Shown here piece after piece: positions 30,406-38,121 of a stretch of 64,000 nt of DNA. The first letter of the stretch is position 1. Each line of letters starts with the position of its first letter. The position numbers were made by a program, and so were the translations under genes. The stretch is from Bacteroidales bacterium (GTDB lineage Bacteria; Bacteroidota; Bacteroidia; Bacteroidales; P3), in assembly GCA_017448185.1 (NCBI GenBank), contig JAFSLX010000004.1, forward strand, positions 1 through 64,000, given 5' to 3'. The notes under the pieces were generated by a model. That model worked only from the letters and a program-made list of their open reading frames with translations. It searched no databases and was not told the origin of the DNA.

Positions 30406-30849
30406 TTATTTGCCACGGTTTTTGGGACCTTTTCTCATCTTGTTTTTCGACATAGCACTTTTTAGTTCACGTGCCTGATCCTTGGTAAGCACCGCGTCTA
30501 TTTTCAGCTTGGTTTTATACATTTCCTGTGAGATTCGGCTGTGCAAAGCACTCTCACGGTCAAACAAAGGGAACAACAATTTCGATTGGTCGCCTTGTCT
30601 ATCCATTATGATACCAATACTGTCACAAACAGCCTTCTGCTGATTGCGGAGCCCCTCGATTTTCGTCTTGGATTCTTTTGTAATGGATTCAATCTTATGC
30701 TTCTGCACGGAACTGAGATCTTTCACCAACTCTGTGATTTCCGGATGTTTGCCTCTCCCCTCTTTAAGTTCAAGTTTCTTCGTCTGGGCCATAACGGAGC
30801 CACATAACGAAACCACCAATACTACAGCAAAAAATTTCTTAATATTCAT
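30406..30849 (-). CDS. Small periplasmic Spy/CpxP-like protein
   Basis: From ATG 30849 the product is 147 residues. It has a signal peptide (KKFFAVVLVVSLCGSVMA) and a charged helical body with the Spy-like feel of KIESITKESKTKIEGLRNQQKAV and VLTKDQARELKSAM. Spy/CpxP-type proteins are periplasmic chaperones or stress sensors. Longer frames starting upstream (30900) lack a signal peptide and overlap the previous gene. It is the third gene after the ECF sigma factor and anti-sigma-like gene, a common Bacteroidota arrangement. Confidence 0.7.
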   Translation of the reverse strand: MNIKKFFAVVLVVSLCGSVMAQTKKLELKEGRGKHPEITELVKDLSSVQKHKIESITKESKTKIEGLRNQQKAVCDSIGIIMDRQGDQSKLLFPLFDRESALHSRISQEMYKTKLKIDAVLTKDQARELKSAMSKNKMRKGPKNRGK

Positions 30850-30859
30850 AGCTCTAATA

Positions 30860-31192
30860 TTAATATCCATATACATATTCCAATGGGTCAACGGCTGCAT
30901 CCTCCACGGCGTTCCAAGCCGGATAACTACTGCAATCGTTTACCTGAGCCATCATCAAGCCGAGACCCTCATCGTCGTAGCTGTGAGTGTAGAGCATGGT
31001 GACATTCACTATCAATGCAACCACAACAGCCGCAGCTGTGGTGGCAACAATACGCCATGCTTGACGCCTGTTACGATGCACAGGCTGCAGGTAGGGCTTC
31101 TTGCTCACCACTTCCATCACGCTGTCGACCACATCCACCTGTTTGGGGCAGGTCTGCCGCGAAAGGTTCTCTAATTGTTGCTCTATTGTCAT
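30860..31192 (-). CDS. Single-span membrane protein, probable anti-sigma factor
   Basis: The 110-residue protein has ~45 cytosolic residues, one membrane segment (IVATTAAAVVVALIVNVTML) and a short acidic periplasmic tail. It overlaps the ECF sigma gene by four bases (ATGA) and precedes the Spy-like gene by 10 bp. Size, topology and position suggest an anti-sigma factor, but no zinc-binding anti-sigma motif is visible, so this is by context only. Confidence 0.6.
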   Translation of the reverse strand: MTIEQQLENLSRQTCPKQVDVVDSVMEVVSKKPYLQPVHRNRRQAWRIVATTAAAVVVALIVNVTMLYTHSYDDEGLGLMMAQVNDCSSYPAWNAVEDAAVDPLEYVYGY

Positions 31193-31725
31193 TGTTTTAC
31201 CATTTTAGCCAAATTCTTCTTCGCTCTGAATATGAGCGTTTCCACTTTGCTCAAACTACACTGCATCACCTCGGCAATCTCGTTGTATGAGAAGTCCTCG
31301 AACGTATAGAGCACCAACGCTGTGCGCTGCTCATCCTTCAGCTTCCCTATGGCGGTGCGAAGTTGCTCCATCTGCTCGTTGTAGATAATCTGCTGCTCGG
31401 CATTTCGGTCGCTCGACGGCCGCTCCGGGCGGTTCTCCTGCAGCTGATCGGCCGAGACAAACCGTTTCGAGCGGTTCATCATCTTGCACACCACGTTGAC
31501 GGTGATACGGTATATGAAAGAACTCAGTTTCGAATCGAAGCGGAAGCGAGGCAGCGCCATATACAACTCGACAAACACCTGCTGCGTAACCTCTTCGACA
31601 TCAAGTTTGTTGCCGCACAATTTGTAGGTCAGGTTAGCCACTTTCTGCTGGTACTCCCGCACTATCTCGGCATATCGCCGGGTATCTCCCCCAAGGACGG
31701 CTTCCACTATTTGCTTGTCTTCCAC
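31189..31725 (-). CDS. ECF-type RNA polymerase sigma factor
   Basis: The 178-residue protein has sigma-70 region 2 (KVANLTYKLCGNKLDVEEVTQQVFVELYMALPRF, SSFIYRITVNVV) and region 4 (LVLYTFEDFSYNEIAEVMQCSLSKVETLIFRAKKNL). A GTG at 31725 is the start; no earlier ATG fits. The downstream membrane and Spy-like genes suggest an envelope-stress regulon. A direct repeat upstream (31778-31811) could be its own target. Confidence 0.9.
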   Translation of the reverse strand: MEDKQIVEAVLGGDTRRYAEIVREYQQKVANLTYKLCGNKLDVEEVTQQVFVELYMALPRFRFDSKLSSFIYRITVNVVCKMMNRSKRFVSADQLQENRPERPSSDRNAEQQIIYNEQMEQLRTAIGKLKDEQRTALVLYTFEDFSYNEIAEVMQCSLSKVETLIFRAKKNLAKMVKQ

Positions 31726-31777
31726 TGGCTCGATTCGTTAATTAAGTACACGATGAATTTGTTTTCTTGCAGTTTTA

Positions 31778-31811
31778 TTCGGAAATTTCTCATTTTTTTC
31801 GGAAAATTCCC
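31778..31811. repeat. Two direct repeats upstream of the ECF sigma gene
   Basis: TTCGGAAATTTCTC (31778-31791) and TTCGGAAAATTCCC (31798-31811) are 20 bp apart, about two helical turns, in the 98-bp gap between hslR and the sigma gene. They are candidates for an autoregulatory site; no TAnnTTTG element is seen in this gap. Confidence 0.5.
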
Positions 31812-31823
31812 AAAAACCGACAG

Positions 31824-32201
31824 CTACCTGTATTTAAACTCCTCAATTTCACGACGTTCTCGTTTGGTTGGACGACCCACCCCTCGGTCACGTTTCTCGA
31901 AGGCATACTGACGCGCCATCTGTATACGCTCGTATTCCTCCTTGGGGGTGCGGTCAATCATAAAACCCTGCACCAGCGGTGCCCCTACCCTGTTGGGCGG
32001 CAATGCCAACACTTCGATTTCCTTGTGCAGCTGGTCGATATTCAGCCGGTAGCGTTCGCCAACCCTCACATCGTGCGAGGGTTTCAGTTCGCGCACCGAC
32101 TGTCCATCATCCATGCAAACACGCCCGTTGGCACAGGCATCTGCCGCCAACGAGCGTGTCTTGTACAGGCGCACGGCCCATAGATATTTATCCAAACGCA
32201 T
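31824..32201 (-). CDS. hslR: S4-domain ribosome-associated heat shock protein (Hsp15)
   Basis: The 125-residue protein begins MRLDKYLWAVRLYKTRSLA, the S4 RNA-binding helix-turn pattern, and ends in a basic tail (GRPTKRERREIEEF), the length and layout of HslR. Hsp15 binds stalled 50S subunits carrying nascent chains. It starts two bases after tonB, so it may be co-transcribed with exbB-exbD-tonB. Confidence 0.9.
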   Translation of the reverse strand: MRLDKYLWAVRLYKTRSLAADACANGRVCMDDGQSVRELKPSHDVRVGERYRLNIDQLHKEIEVLALPPNRVGAPLVQGFMIDRTPKEEYERIQMARQYAFEKRDRGVGRPTKRERREIEEFKYR

Positions 32202-32203
32202 GT

Positions 32204-32965
32204 CTAAATCTTAAATATATAGGTAATGGTGCCCTTCTGCTCCTCGGGAGCATTGGTCGAGGCGTTGAACCTGGCCAACCGGGCGGCCTTCTTGGCCTGC
32301 TCCACCATGGCGCCGTCGGTGATGGTCGACCCCTTCTCCGGAGCCTCTACACGCGTCACACGGCCTTGCTGGTCAACCCATATCTGCACCACTATCTTTC
32401 CCTGCTTATTCGAATTATAAGAGGGCGACGGCAGCGACACCGCACTGCGGCCGGCCAGCGAGAAACTGCCATTGCCGCTACTGGCGTTGCCCACATAGCT
32501 GTTAGAATTGGGATTGCCGTTGGGATTGCCTTGGTTTCCAGAGCCTTCGTTCACTCCCTGACTGCCTCCGCCACCATTGTTGTTGCGACGGCCGGTGAAC
32601 AGCGCATTACGGTTGATTTCGGGCTCCTTGTTCTCCACCTTGGGCTGCTCGGTGGCGTTTGGATTGGTCACCTTGCCCTGGTTGCGCGAGGCATTCAGGT
32701 TCACCGTGGGCTCAGTCTGCTGCGTGGCCACCTGGTTTTCGGCTGCCGGCGGGGCATAGCTGGCCTCCTCGTTCGACGGCATAGGGCTGTCGCCCAAGCC
32801 GAAATCCGAGTCGCCAAGGTTCACCTCCACCCCTTCCTCGGGTATGGGAGGATTGGGCGGGTCGTAGCCGAAAGCGAGGCATATCACCACTATAATCAGC
32901 ATGATTACCGCCGTCAATGCTCCGGAGATTATCTTCGGACGGTTTTCTTTAAAGTCTATCTTCAT
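32204..32965 (-). CDS. tonB: TonB-family energy transducer
   Basis: The 253-residue protein has an N-terminal membrane helix (~12-32), a Pro-, Asn- and Gly-rich periplasmic spacer (~35-165; NNNGGGGSQGVNEGSG) and a C-terminal TonB domain at ~180-253 (GKIVVQIWVDQQGRVTRVEA, AKKAARLARFNA). The domain contacts outer-membrane receptors and uses the proton gradient gathered by ExbB/ExbD, whose genes lie directly upstream. Its spacer is Asn/Gly-rich rather than Pro/Lys-rich. Confidence 0.88.
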   Translation of the reverse strand: MKIDFKENRPKIISGALTAVIMLIIVVICLAFGYDPPNPPIPEEGVEVNLGDSDFGLGDSPMPSNEEASYAPPAAENQVATQQTEPTVNLNASRNQGKVTNPNATEQPKVENKEPEINRNALFTGRRNNNGGGGSQGVNEGSGNQGNPNGNPNSNSYVGNASSGNGSFSLAGRSAVSLPSPSYNSNKQGKIVVQIWVDQQGRVTRVEAPEKGSTITDGAMVEQAKKAARLARFNASTNAPEEQKGTITYIFKI

Positions 32966-32967
32966 AG

Positions 32968-33384
32968 CTAATTGCTTTTTGGCGATGTGGCCAGAATCAC
33001 TTTGTGTTTCGTACCCGACGAGGCATTAATCTCGTTCACCGCGTCAATCACATTCACCACATACTGCACCGGGACAGTCTTGTCGGCACGCAGCACCACG
33101 CACGCATCCTCCACTCCGCGCTCAATACCGGCGGCGATGTGGTTTTCCAGGTCGGCAACCGGAACAGCCGTCTCGCCGACATAGAAATTGTAGTTATCGT
33201 CGATATACACCGTCACATTCTGCTTGGCCATCGTCTTGCTCGTGCTCTCGGGCAGCAACAGTTTCACTGCGTTGGGGCTAATGAGAGTCGAGGTAATCAT
33301 GAAGAAGATGAGCAGCAGGAACACCAAGTCGGACATCGACGACGACGACGTTTCAATATTGACTTTGTTCTGTAACTGGATCAT
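32968..33384 (-). CDS. exbD: ExbD/TolR-family proton-channel subunit
   Basis: The 138-residue protein has one membrane segment right after the conserved SDLVFLLLIFFMITSTLI, where Asp19 is the essential proton-carrying residue, and a periplasmic ExbD domain with LPESTSKTMAKQNVTVYID and ADKTVPVQYVVNVIDAV. It lies two bases before tonB and 12 bp after exbB. Confidence 0.92.
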   Translation of the reverse strand: MIQLQNKVNIETSSSSMSDLVFLLLIFFMITSTLISPNAVKLLLPESTSKTMAKQNVTVYIDDNYNFYVGETAVPVADLENHIAAGIERGVEDACVVLRADKTVPVQYVVNVIDAVNEINASSGTKHKVILATSPKSN

Positions 33385-33396
33385 GGCTTCGCTGGA

Positions 33397-34113
33397 TTAT
33401 GCAGGTTCGTGCAGAAGGTCCATAAACTCGTTGGCACGCACCTCGAGTTCAAACACCACCTTGTTGATGCGGGTAACAAGCAAGTTGTAAAGGAAGTAGG
33501 CAATAATACCGACAATCAAGCCGCCCACGGTAGTCACCATTGCCTGGTAGATACCCGTGGCCAGCACACTGATTTCGATATTGTTGCCGGCATGAGCCAT
33601 ATCCTGGAAAGCAGTAATCATACCCGTCACCGTGCCGAGGAAACCCAGCATCGGGCCCAGCGAGGCCACCGTGGCCACCAGCGACACACGCTTCTCGAGG
33701 TTGGCCACCTCAAGCTTGCCCTCGTTCTCGATGGCAGCCTGGATGTCGGGCAACGGACGGCCGAGACGCGAAAAACCTTTCTCAATCATGCGGCCCAGCG
33801 GCGTCTGGGTCTGCTTCGACAGGTTGCGGGCAGCTTCCACATTGCCCTCGTGCACATACTGGCGGATGTTGTTCATAAACACATTGTCCGCCTCGCCCTT
33901 GAGGGCACCGTTGAGCGTAATGTAGCGCTCGATGAAAATGTACAGCGCCAGCACCAGCAACAGAGCCAATACCAGCATAATCCAACCTCCGTTCAACGCC
34001 ATATCCCACATCGTGATGCGTTCCGTGGCAGCGGCGCCGTTGGTCTCGGCGAGCGTGTCCAGCACAGTCTGTGCCGTGGCATCGCCCTGAATCATAAGCA
34101 GTTTGTCAATCAT
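33397..34113 (-). CDS. exbB: ExbB/TolQ-family proton-channel subunit
   Basis: The 238-residue protein has three membrane segments (around 30-52, 135-160 and 175-205) with the MotA/TolQ/ExbB signature ASLGPMLGFLGTVTGMI and TTVGGLIVGIIAYFLYNLLV. Together with ExbD it forms the proton-driven motor for TonB. First gene of the exbB-exbD-tonB(-hslR) operon. Confidence 0.93.
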   Translation of the reverse strand: MIDKLLMIQGDATAQTVLDTLAETNGAAATERITMWDMALNGGWIMLVLALLLVLALYIFIERYITLNGALKGEADNVFMNNIRQYVHEGNVEAARNLSKQTQTPLGRMIEKGFSRLGRPLPDIQAAIENEGKLEVANLEKRVSLVATVASLGPMLGFLGTVTGMITAFQDMAHAGNNIEISVLATGIYQAMVTTVGGLIVGIIAYFLYNLLVTRINKVVFELEVRANEFMDLLHEPA

Positions 34114-34151
34114 TGTTTTGTGTATGTGTTATTGTTATTTATTTCTCACTC

Positions 34152-34193
34152 TTAAACGTCACTTGTAAAACGTCAATCCTAAAACGTAAACCA
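34152..34193. repeat. Three tandem 14-bp repeats between exbB and mntA
   Basis: AAACGT occurs at 34154, 34168 and 34182, exactly 14 bp apart, inside imperfect units such as TAAAACGTCAATCC. They lie in the gap between the divergent exbB and mntA genes, 41 bp from exbB and 84 bp from mntA. They could be a binding array; no promoter element of the TAnnTTTG type is seen there. Confidence 0.55.
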
Positions 34194-34276
34194 ATCAATA
34201 TTATTGTATAATGTATAGATTTTTTTAGCCAATCCGAAATTATTGTGCACTTTCACACTTTGAAAACTAGTAAGAA

Positions 34277-34579
34277 ATGGATGCCGCCATCAACAAAAAG
34301 ATTTGTGACTACTTCGCCACCCAGCCGGTGCTGAAAGCATGGGTCTTTGGCTCATACGCCCGTGGCGAAGAGCGCGAGGACAGCGATATTGACCTGTTAG
34401 TTCAGTTCGACCGCGAGAATGCCAAAGTGAGCCTTTTCAAGTATGCCTCCATTATGCTCGATCTGGAGGAAATACTTCATCGTGAAATCGATCTGTTCGA
34501 AGATGGTGCATTGTTGCCTTTTGCGGAACGAACTGCCAACCGTGATAAAAAACTGATTTATGAGAGAAAACGCGCGTGA
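34277..34579 (+). CDS. mntA: MntA-type minimal nucleotidyltransferase (antitoxin)
   Basis: The 100-residue protein has the minimal nucleotidyltransferase motif GSX10DXD (Gly25-Ser26 ... Asp37-Ile-Asp39, in FGSYARGEEREDSDIDLLV). MntA antitoxins of HepT/MntA modules AMPylate the HepT toxin to neutralise it. The start of the adjoining hepT frame (34560) lies 20 bp inside mntA, the usual overlap. mntA appears intact. Confidence 0.9.
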   Translation: MDAAINKKICDYFATQPVLKAWVFGSYARGEEREDSDIDLLVQFDRENAKVSLFKYASIMLDLEEILHREIDLFEDGALLPFAERTANRDKKLIYERKRA

Positions 34580-34901
34580 CAAAGAACGGTTGCTTCATAT
34601 CAAGGAAGCCTTGGATCGGATAAAGTGCTACATGTAAGGTGTTCCTGTGGACACCTTACAGAACGATGACATGCGTTACTATGCCGTTGTAAAGAATATT
34701 GAAATAATTGGAGAAGCAGCAAATATGTTGACAGAAGAATTTCGGTCAGCCCATCCTGCGACACAGTGGAAAATGATAATTGGCATGCGCAACTATATCA
34801 TTCATGAGTATTTCCAGGTGAAATTCGGAGTGGTGAAAGAGGTTCTTACTCTTGATTTGCCAGAACTGGAAAAACAAATTGACACATACCTATCGGAATA
34901 A
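34560..34901 (+). pseudogene. hepT: HepT toxin gene interrupted by an in-frame TAA
   Basis: From ATG 34560 the frame reads MRENARDKERLLHIKEALDR, then reaches TAA at codon 26 (34635-34637), and continues open to 34901. The downstream part holds YAVVKNIEIIGEAANML and the HEPN nuclease motif RX4HXY (Arg77, His82, Tyr84). The total of 113 codons is normal for HepT. The stop lies in the left arm of a perfect 10-bp inverted repeat (34633-34642 with 34651-34660). Restart at GTG 34647 or ATG 34671 could give an ~80-residue protein lacking the first helix. The toxin is probably inactive. Confidence 0.85.
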
Positions 34902-34928
34902 TACAACAAACAACCCCAAGTCGATAAT

Positions 34929-35732
34929 CTATCTACTTAGCGTTTTCTGTGTATCGGGAATTTGGGGATTCTTTTTTTCTAATAATTTTTGTAATGTGTC
35001 GAGTTTCTTTTCCAACCGGTTAAGCTTTTCTTTCACATCATCATTATTATCAGCAGCAAGAGCATCAACAAAGATGGAATTAATAAGGGACATGCCAATA
35101 ATTCCTCCGCCAATAAGCAATAAGCAGAAATAGATACGCACAACGTGCAACCAGATAGGAGCCAAATTACCTACTACGGCGTTAGGAATCTCATACCAAC
35201 CTTCAACGGTGAACATTTGGAACATGGAATATATACCGTCTAATGGTGTGGCAAAATATTCAGGAGATGCTTTCCCAAAAAGAGCACTGTTAAACATGGC
35301 TATCACAACAATGATTATAAAGTAGCCAAGTAGAAAAGCCGCCGATTGACGCAATGCAAGTCGGAAACCACCCCATATTTCCTTCAAATTTGGAAAAAGT
35401 CTGGCAGTACGGAATAATTTGAAAACTCTTAATGCACGGAAGGTAATAATAAAACTATAATCGGACAAAGATGGAATAAAGTACGTCAATAATGCTGGCA
35501 ATGAAATAATTGTCACCAAGCCATCTAACACATTCCATCCATCCCACCAGTAGCCTTTGATACCCGAAGCGAACTGTTTAACCAACATCTCAATGACAAA
35601 AAATATCGTACATACAACGTCTATTGTGTTTAGTACGACATTTTCCACACCACATTCCTGCAAAAAGATAACTGCCACATTGAGAAGGACAATAGACAAC
35701 ATGGCACGCTCGTTCAAAAGAAATCTCTTCAT
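34929..35732 (-). CDS. Single-domain voltage-gated cation channel (BacNav-like)
   Basis: The 267-residue protein has six membrane segments. S4 carries an ideal every-third-residue charge ladder: Arg99, Arg102, Lys105, Arg108, Arg111. The pore filter is FTVEGWYE (Thr175-Val-Glu177-Gly-Trp179), close to the TLESW of NaChBac-type sodium channels, with Glu177 at the ring position and Gly for Ser. After S6 comes a coiled coil (~231-255), typical of tetramers in this family. It is the last gene of the seven-gene minus-strand operon, three bases after the 84-residue gene. The ion (Na+ or mixed) is inferred. Confidence 0.88.
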   Translation of the reverse strand: MKRFLLNERAMLSIVLLNVAVIFLQECGVENVVLNTIDVVCTIFFVIEMLVKQFASGIKGYWWDGWNVLDGLVTIISLPALLTYFIPSLSDYSFIITFRALRVFKLFRTARLFPNLKEIWGGFRLALRQSAAFLLGYFIIIVVIAMFNSALFGKASPEYFATPLDGIYSMFQMFTVEGWYEIPNAVVGNLAPIWLHVVRIYFCLLLIGGGIIGMSLINSIFVDALAADNNDDVKEKLNRLEKKLDTLQKLLEKKNPQIPDTQKTLSR

Positions 35733-35735
35733 GTT

Positions 35736-35990
35736 TTACTTCCTTTTGGCTCGTTCTCGAGCAAGACTTGCTTTAGCACTTTCTATTTCTCTTTTTAGAC
35801 TTTCAATACGGCGGTCGTGCCTGGCAGCGCAGTCAATTTTCTGCTTACGGTAACTGGCTTTACTACTGGGAGAACTGGCGTTCTTTACATAACCGGCATA
35901 ACGCTCGTTATCTTTTTTCTTGGACTCTCGTTCTTTGGCCACCTGAGCCCGAAGGTCAATAAGTCGTTTACGATAGTATTCTATACTCAT
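35736..35990 (-). CDS. Small charged coiled-coil protein
   Basis: The 84-residue protein (from ATG 35990; an upstream frame to 36122 is a shadow of spacer sequence) is almost entirely charged helix: YYRKRLIDLRAQVAKERESK, then a short KNASSPSSKASYRKQK break, and RRIESLKREIESAKASLARE. No cysteine pairs, signal or membrane segment. It lies three bases upstream of the channel gene, so the two may be translated together. Confidence 0.65.
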   Translation of the reverse strand: MSIEYYRKRLIDLRAQVAKERESKKKDNERYAGYVKNASSPSSKASYRKQKIDCAARHDRRIESLKREIESAKASLARERAKRK

Positions 35991-36057
35991 TTTTTTGTCT
36001 TTAACAGTTAAAATCCAGTAGGTGGTCTTCCACCTACTGGATTGGTTAGCAGATAGA

Positions 36058-36369
36058 TTACTTGCCTGCTGAAACAAGGGTAATACTGTTGTCGGCCAAC
36101 TTACTGTTATCCTTGTTTGCAACCTGCACTCCGATACCGTACATCTCCTTAATTTTGTCCTCGAAGTTGCCCACGCGGAGGTTTCCTCCTACCGTGAGTT
36201 CACCACCTTTAGCACCCTCTGCTCGGATACTAGCAAGAGTAGCGTTGTCGTCGGCAAACTGCTTGCAGGCAGGAGTGGTGTACACGCGCAGAGTTGCGCC
36301 GAAGCATTTGTTGAAGTTTTCCTTCAGACTTTTGACCTTCATGCGGCCATCTAATTTAAATTCTGCCAT
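36058..36369 (-). CDS. Two-module paralogue, family of the 34.9-38.5 kb operon (copy 3)
   Basis: The 103-residue protein has two similar modules: FKLDGRMKVKSLKENFNKCF then LRVYTTPACKQFADDNATLASIR, and LTVGGNLRVGNFEDKIKEMYGIGVQV then LADNSITLVSAG. Each is strand, K-V-x-x-L helix, strand, then a TLA/ITL end. The same module occurs twice in the genes at 37538 and 38122. No signal or membrane segment. I do not recognise a named family. Confidence 0.65.
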   Translation of the reverse strand: MAEFKLDGRMKVKSLKENFNKCFGATLRVYTTPACKQFADDNATLASIRAEGAKGGELTVGGNLRVGNFEDKIKEMYGIGVQVANKDNSKLADNSITLVSAGK

Positions 36370-36425
36370 AATTAAAACATTTTAATTGGTGAATAAAAAA
36401 AGGTTTATTTTATAAAAAATTTGTT

Positions 36426-36767
36426 CTATTCAAAAATGATTCCTTTACCCCTTTTTGTAGCGTTGTATTCCATCAGTATCTTCTTGATGCGTCTGCAGTC
36501 GCTTTTGTTGAGGCAATAAGCTGTTACCGTACCACCCACAGCCTTGATTTCAATATCGGCTCCAATCAAATGGGAGTCGATACGGATGCGACGGATGAAG
36601 CGGAAAACCAGGACCTCCTCGTCCACGCCAATCATAATTAGGTTGCGTTTACGTACAGTGATGGTCTCTTCGTCGGTGTCGACGATAAGATGCCACGGGG
36701 TGGCGGCATTGATAATCTTGCCGTTGGCAGCCAAAGCCGCTTCGGATGATATGGCCTCAAATCTCAT
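36426..36767 (-). CDS. Small PH-like strand-rich protein
   Basis: The 113-residue protein is predominantly beta with one C-terminal helix: PWHLIVDTDEETITVRKRN, VLVFRFIRRIRIDSHLIGA, DIEIKAVGGTVTAYCL then SDCRRIKKILMEY. This layout resembles bacterial PH-like domains, but only by pattern. It is 4 bp after the PD-(D/E)XK-like gene. The C-terminal helix and Lys/Arg surface suggest binding of a partner or of nucleic acid. Confidence 0.55.
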   Translation of the reverse strand: MRFEAISSEAALAANGKIINAATPWHLIVDTDEETITVRKRNLIMIGVDEEVLVFRFIRRIRIDSHLIGADIEIKAVGGTVTAYCLNKSDCRRIKKILMEYNATKRGKGIIFE

Positions 36768-36771
36768 ATAA

Positions 36772-37515
36772 TCAATGCACTTCGATCATTAGATATTTGA
36801 AAATGTTGTTTTTTTCTGTCGGCAGTTCGCAATACGACTCCCAATGGTAAGAATAGGCCTCATTGAGAACGATGCTATGGGCACGGGAGGTATTTTTTAT
36901 TGTTTTAGTATACTCTCCGTTCACTTTCTTCCAGTCCAAAGTTTTGCTCAGCAAGCACCCGTCAGCCTCACTAATACAGAATTGCTTGTCGATAGTGTCT
37001 TTCCTGTAAGATTTTTTCCAGTAATCATTTTCATTGGTCAACAGTATAGCGAATCCTTTGGTACAATGACGGTAGACATTGGTTTCCTCACTCTTGGCGT
37101 TAAGGTTTTTGGGGGCTTTTTTCGTTGGAGTTACCAGCAATTCCAATCTGTTGACATCCCACCAAAAGTCGTATCTCCCCAAATCTGTGGCTCCATGTTT
37201 AAACAATAGTATGTCTTTGTGATTCAAAGTGGCTGTTTTGTATTTCAATTCAATTGCGACAGAATAATCATCCTTCAAAAGGACAATATCTGTGTAAACT
37301 TTCTGCATCAAATCTTTGTCGGATTTGTTTTTGCGAGTAACAACAACAGTCAGGTCCTCAAGTTTGGCTTCACAATCATATAACTCCTGAAGCCTCCAAG
37401 CGAGATTGAATTGAAATTGCGCCTCACTTTGGAATACTTTTTTTTCCTGTCCCCATAAGTACAAGATGCTATCAAGTCCAACAATATCCAGCTCTTTTAA
37501 TGATTTCTTTGTCAT
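36772..37515 (-). CDS. PD-(D/E)XK nuclease-like protein
   Basis: The 247-residue protein carries the spaced signature of the PD-(D/E)XK fold: SEAQFQFNLAWRLQELYDCE (Glu31 on helix 1), TDIVLL (Asp76) and IELKYKTATL (Glu89-x-Lys91). The remainder has FWWDVNRLELLVTP and KGFAILLTNENDYWKKSYR, which fit the later strands and helix. This is the fold of many restriction and repair nucleases. Activity is inferred from the motif only. It sits between the PH-like and H1-tailed genes in the operon. Confidence 0.7.
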   Translation of the reverse strand: MTKKSLKELDIVGLDSILYLWGQEKKVFQSEAQFQFNLAWRLQELYDCEAKLEDLTVVVTRKNKSDKDLMQKVYTDIVLLKDDYSVAIELKYKTATLNHKDILLFKHGATDLGRYDFWWDVNRLELLVTPTKKAPKNLNAKSEETNVYRHCTKGFAILLTNENDYWKKSYRKDTIDKQFCISEADGCLLSKTLDWKKVNGEYTKTIKNTSRAHSIVLNEAYSYHWESYCELPTEKNNIFKYLMIEVH

Positions 37516-37537
37516 ATCGTTTTTTTAGTGAGAGGGA

Positions 37538-38110
37538 TTATTTCCACACACCTTTTTGACATCCATCAGATTCGCACTTCTTATTGAATGCAGCAAGTGT
37601 CATTTCGTCTGCAGAGCCACTGGTGTAATAACGATGTCCATCCTTTGCCGTATAGCATACTTGAACATAGAGACCAAATGCAGTGTCAAATTCCTTCTCC
37701 AGCGTTTTAATCTTTTTGTTGCCACTGATAGAGATGTCTCCACCTGAATCCCCACGGCGTACTGAAGCAAGAGTTTTATCAACGTCAATGCCACTGATGC
37801 TCTCACCTTTGGCTACCGCCTGACGAGCATAGCTGTAACATATTTTCAGGCGCAGGTATGGAAATTGCTTGTTGAACTCCTTCATTAGGGTGCCAATTTT
37901 TTTGTTGCCCGTCACCGACAGCTCAACAGCGGTTTTCATCGGAGTCGCTTTTTTTATGGCAGGCTTGGCGACTGTGGTCTTTTTCGCAGCAAGCTTAGTT
38001 GAGGTGGTCTTCTTCGCAGCGGGTTTGGCTGCCGTGGTCTTCTTCACGACATGCTTTGCCGTGGTAGTTTTTTTGGCTGGAATAGCCTTCTTGGTTGTGG
38101 TCGTAGCCAT
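37538..38110 (-). CDS. Two-module paralogue with histone H1-like N-terminal tail (copy 2)
   Basis: The 190-residue product begins (ATG 38110) with ~60 residues rich in Lys, Ala, Thr and Pro (repeats like AKKTT, KPAAKKTT, KKATP), the composition of histone H1-like tails. Two modules of the operon's family follow: VELSVTGNKKIGTLMKEFNK ... DKTLASVRRG and ISISGNKKIKTLEKEFDTAF ... MTLAAFNK. The tail would bind nucleic acid, bringing the module to DNA or RNA. The tail could also serve flexible linkage. Only 11 bp separate it from the upstream gene. Confidence 0.65.
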   Translation of the reverse strand: MATTTTKKAIPAKKTTTAKHVVKKTTAAKPAAKKTTSTKLAAKKTTVAKPAIKKATPMKTAVELSVTGNKKIGTLMKEFNKQFPYLRLKICYSYARQAVAKGESISGIDVDKTLASVRRGDSGGDISISGNKKIKTLEKEFDTAFGLYVQVCYTAKDGHRYYTSGSADEMTLAAFNKKCESDGCQKGVWK

Positions 38111-38121
38111 AATTATCAACT

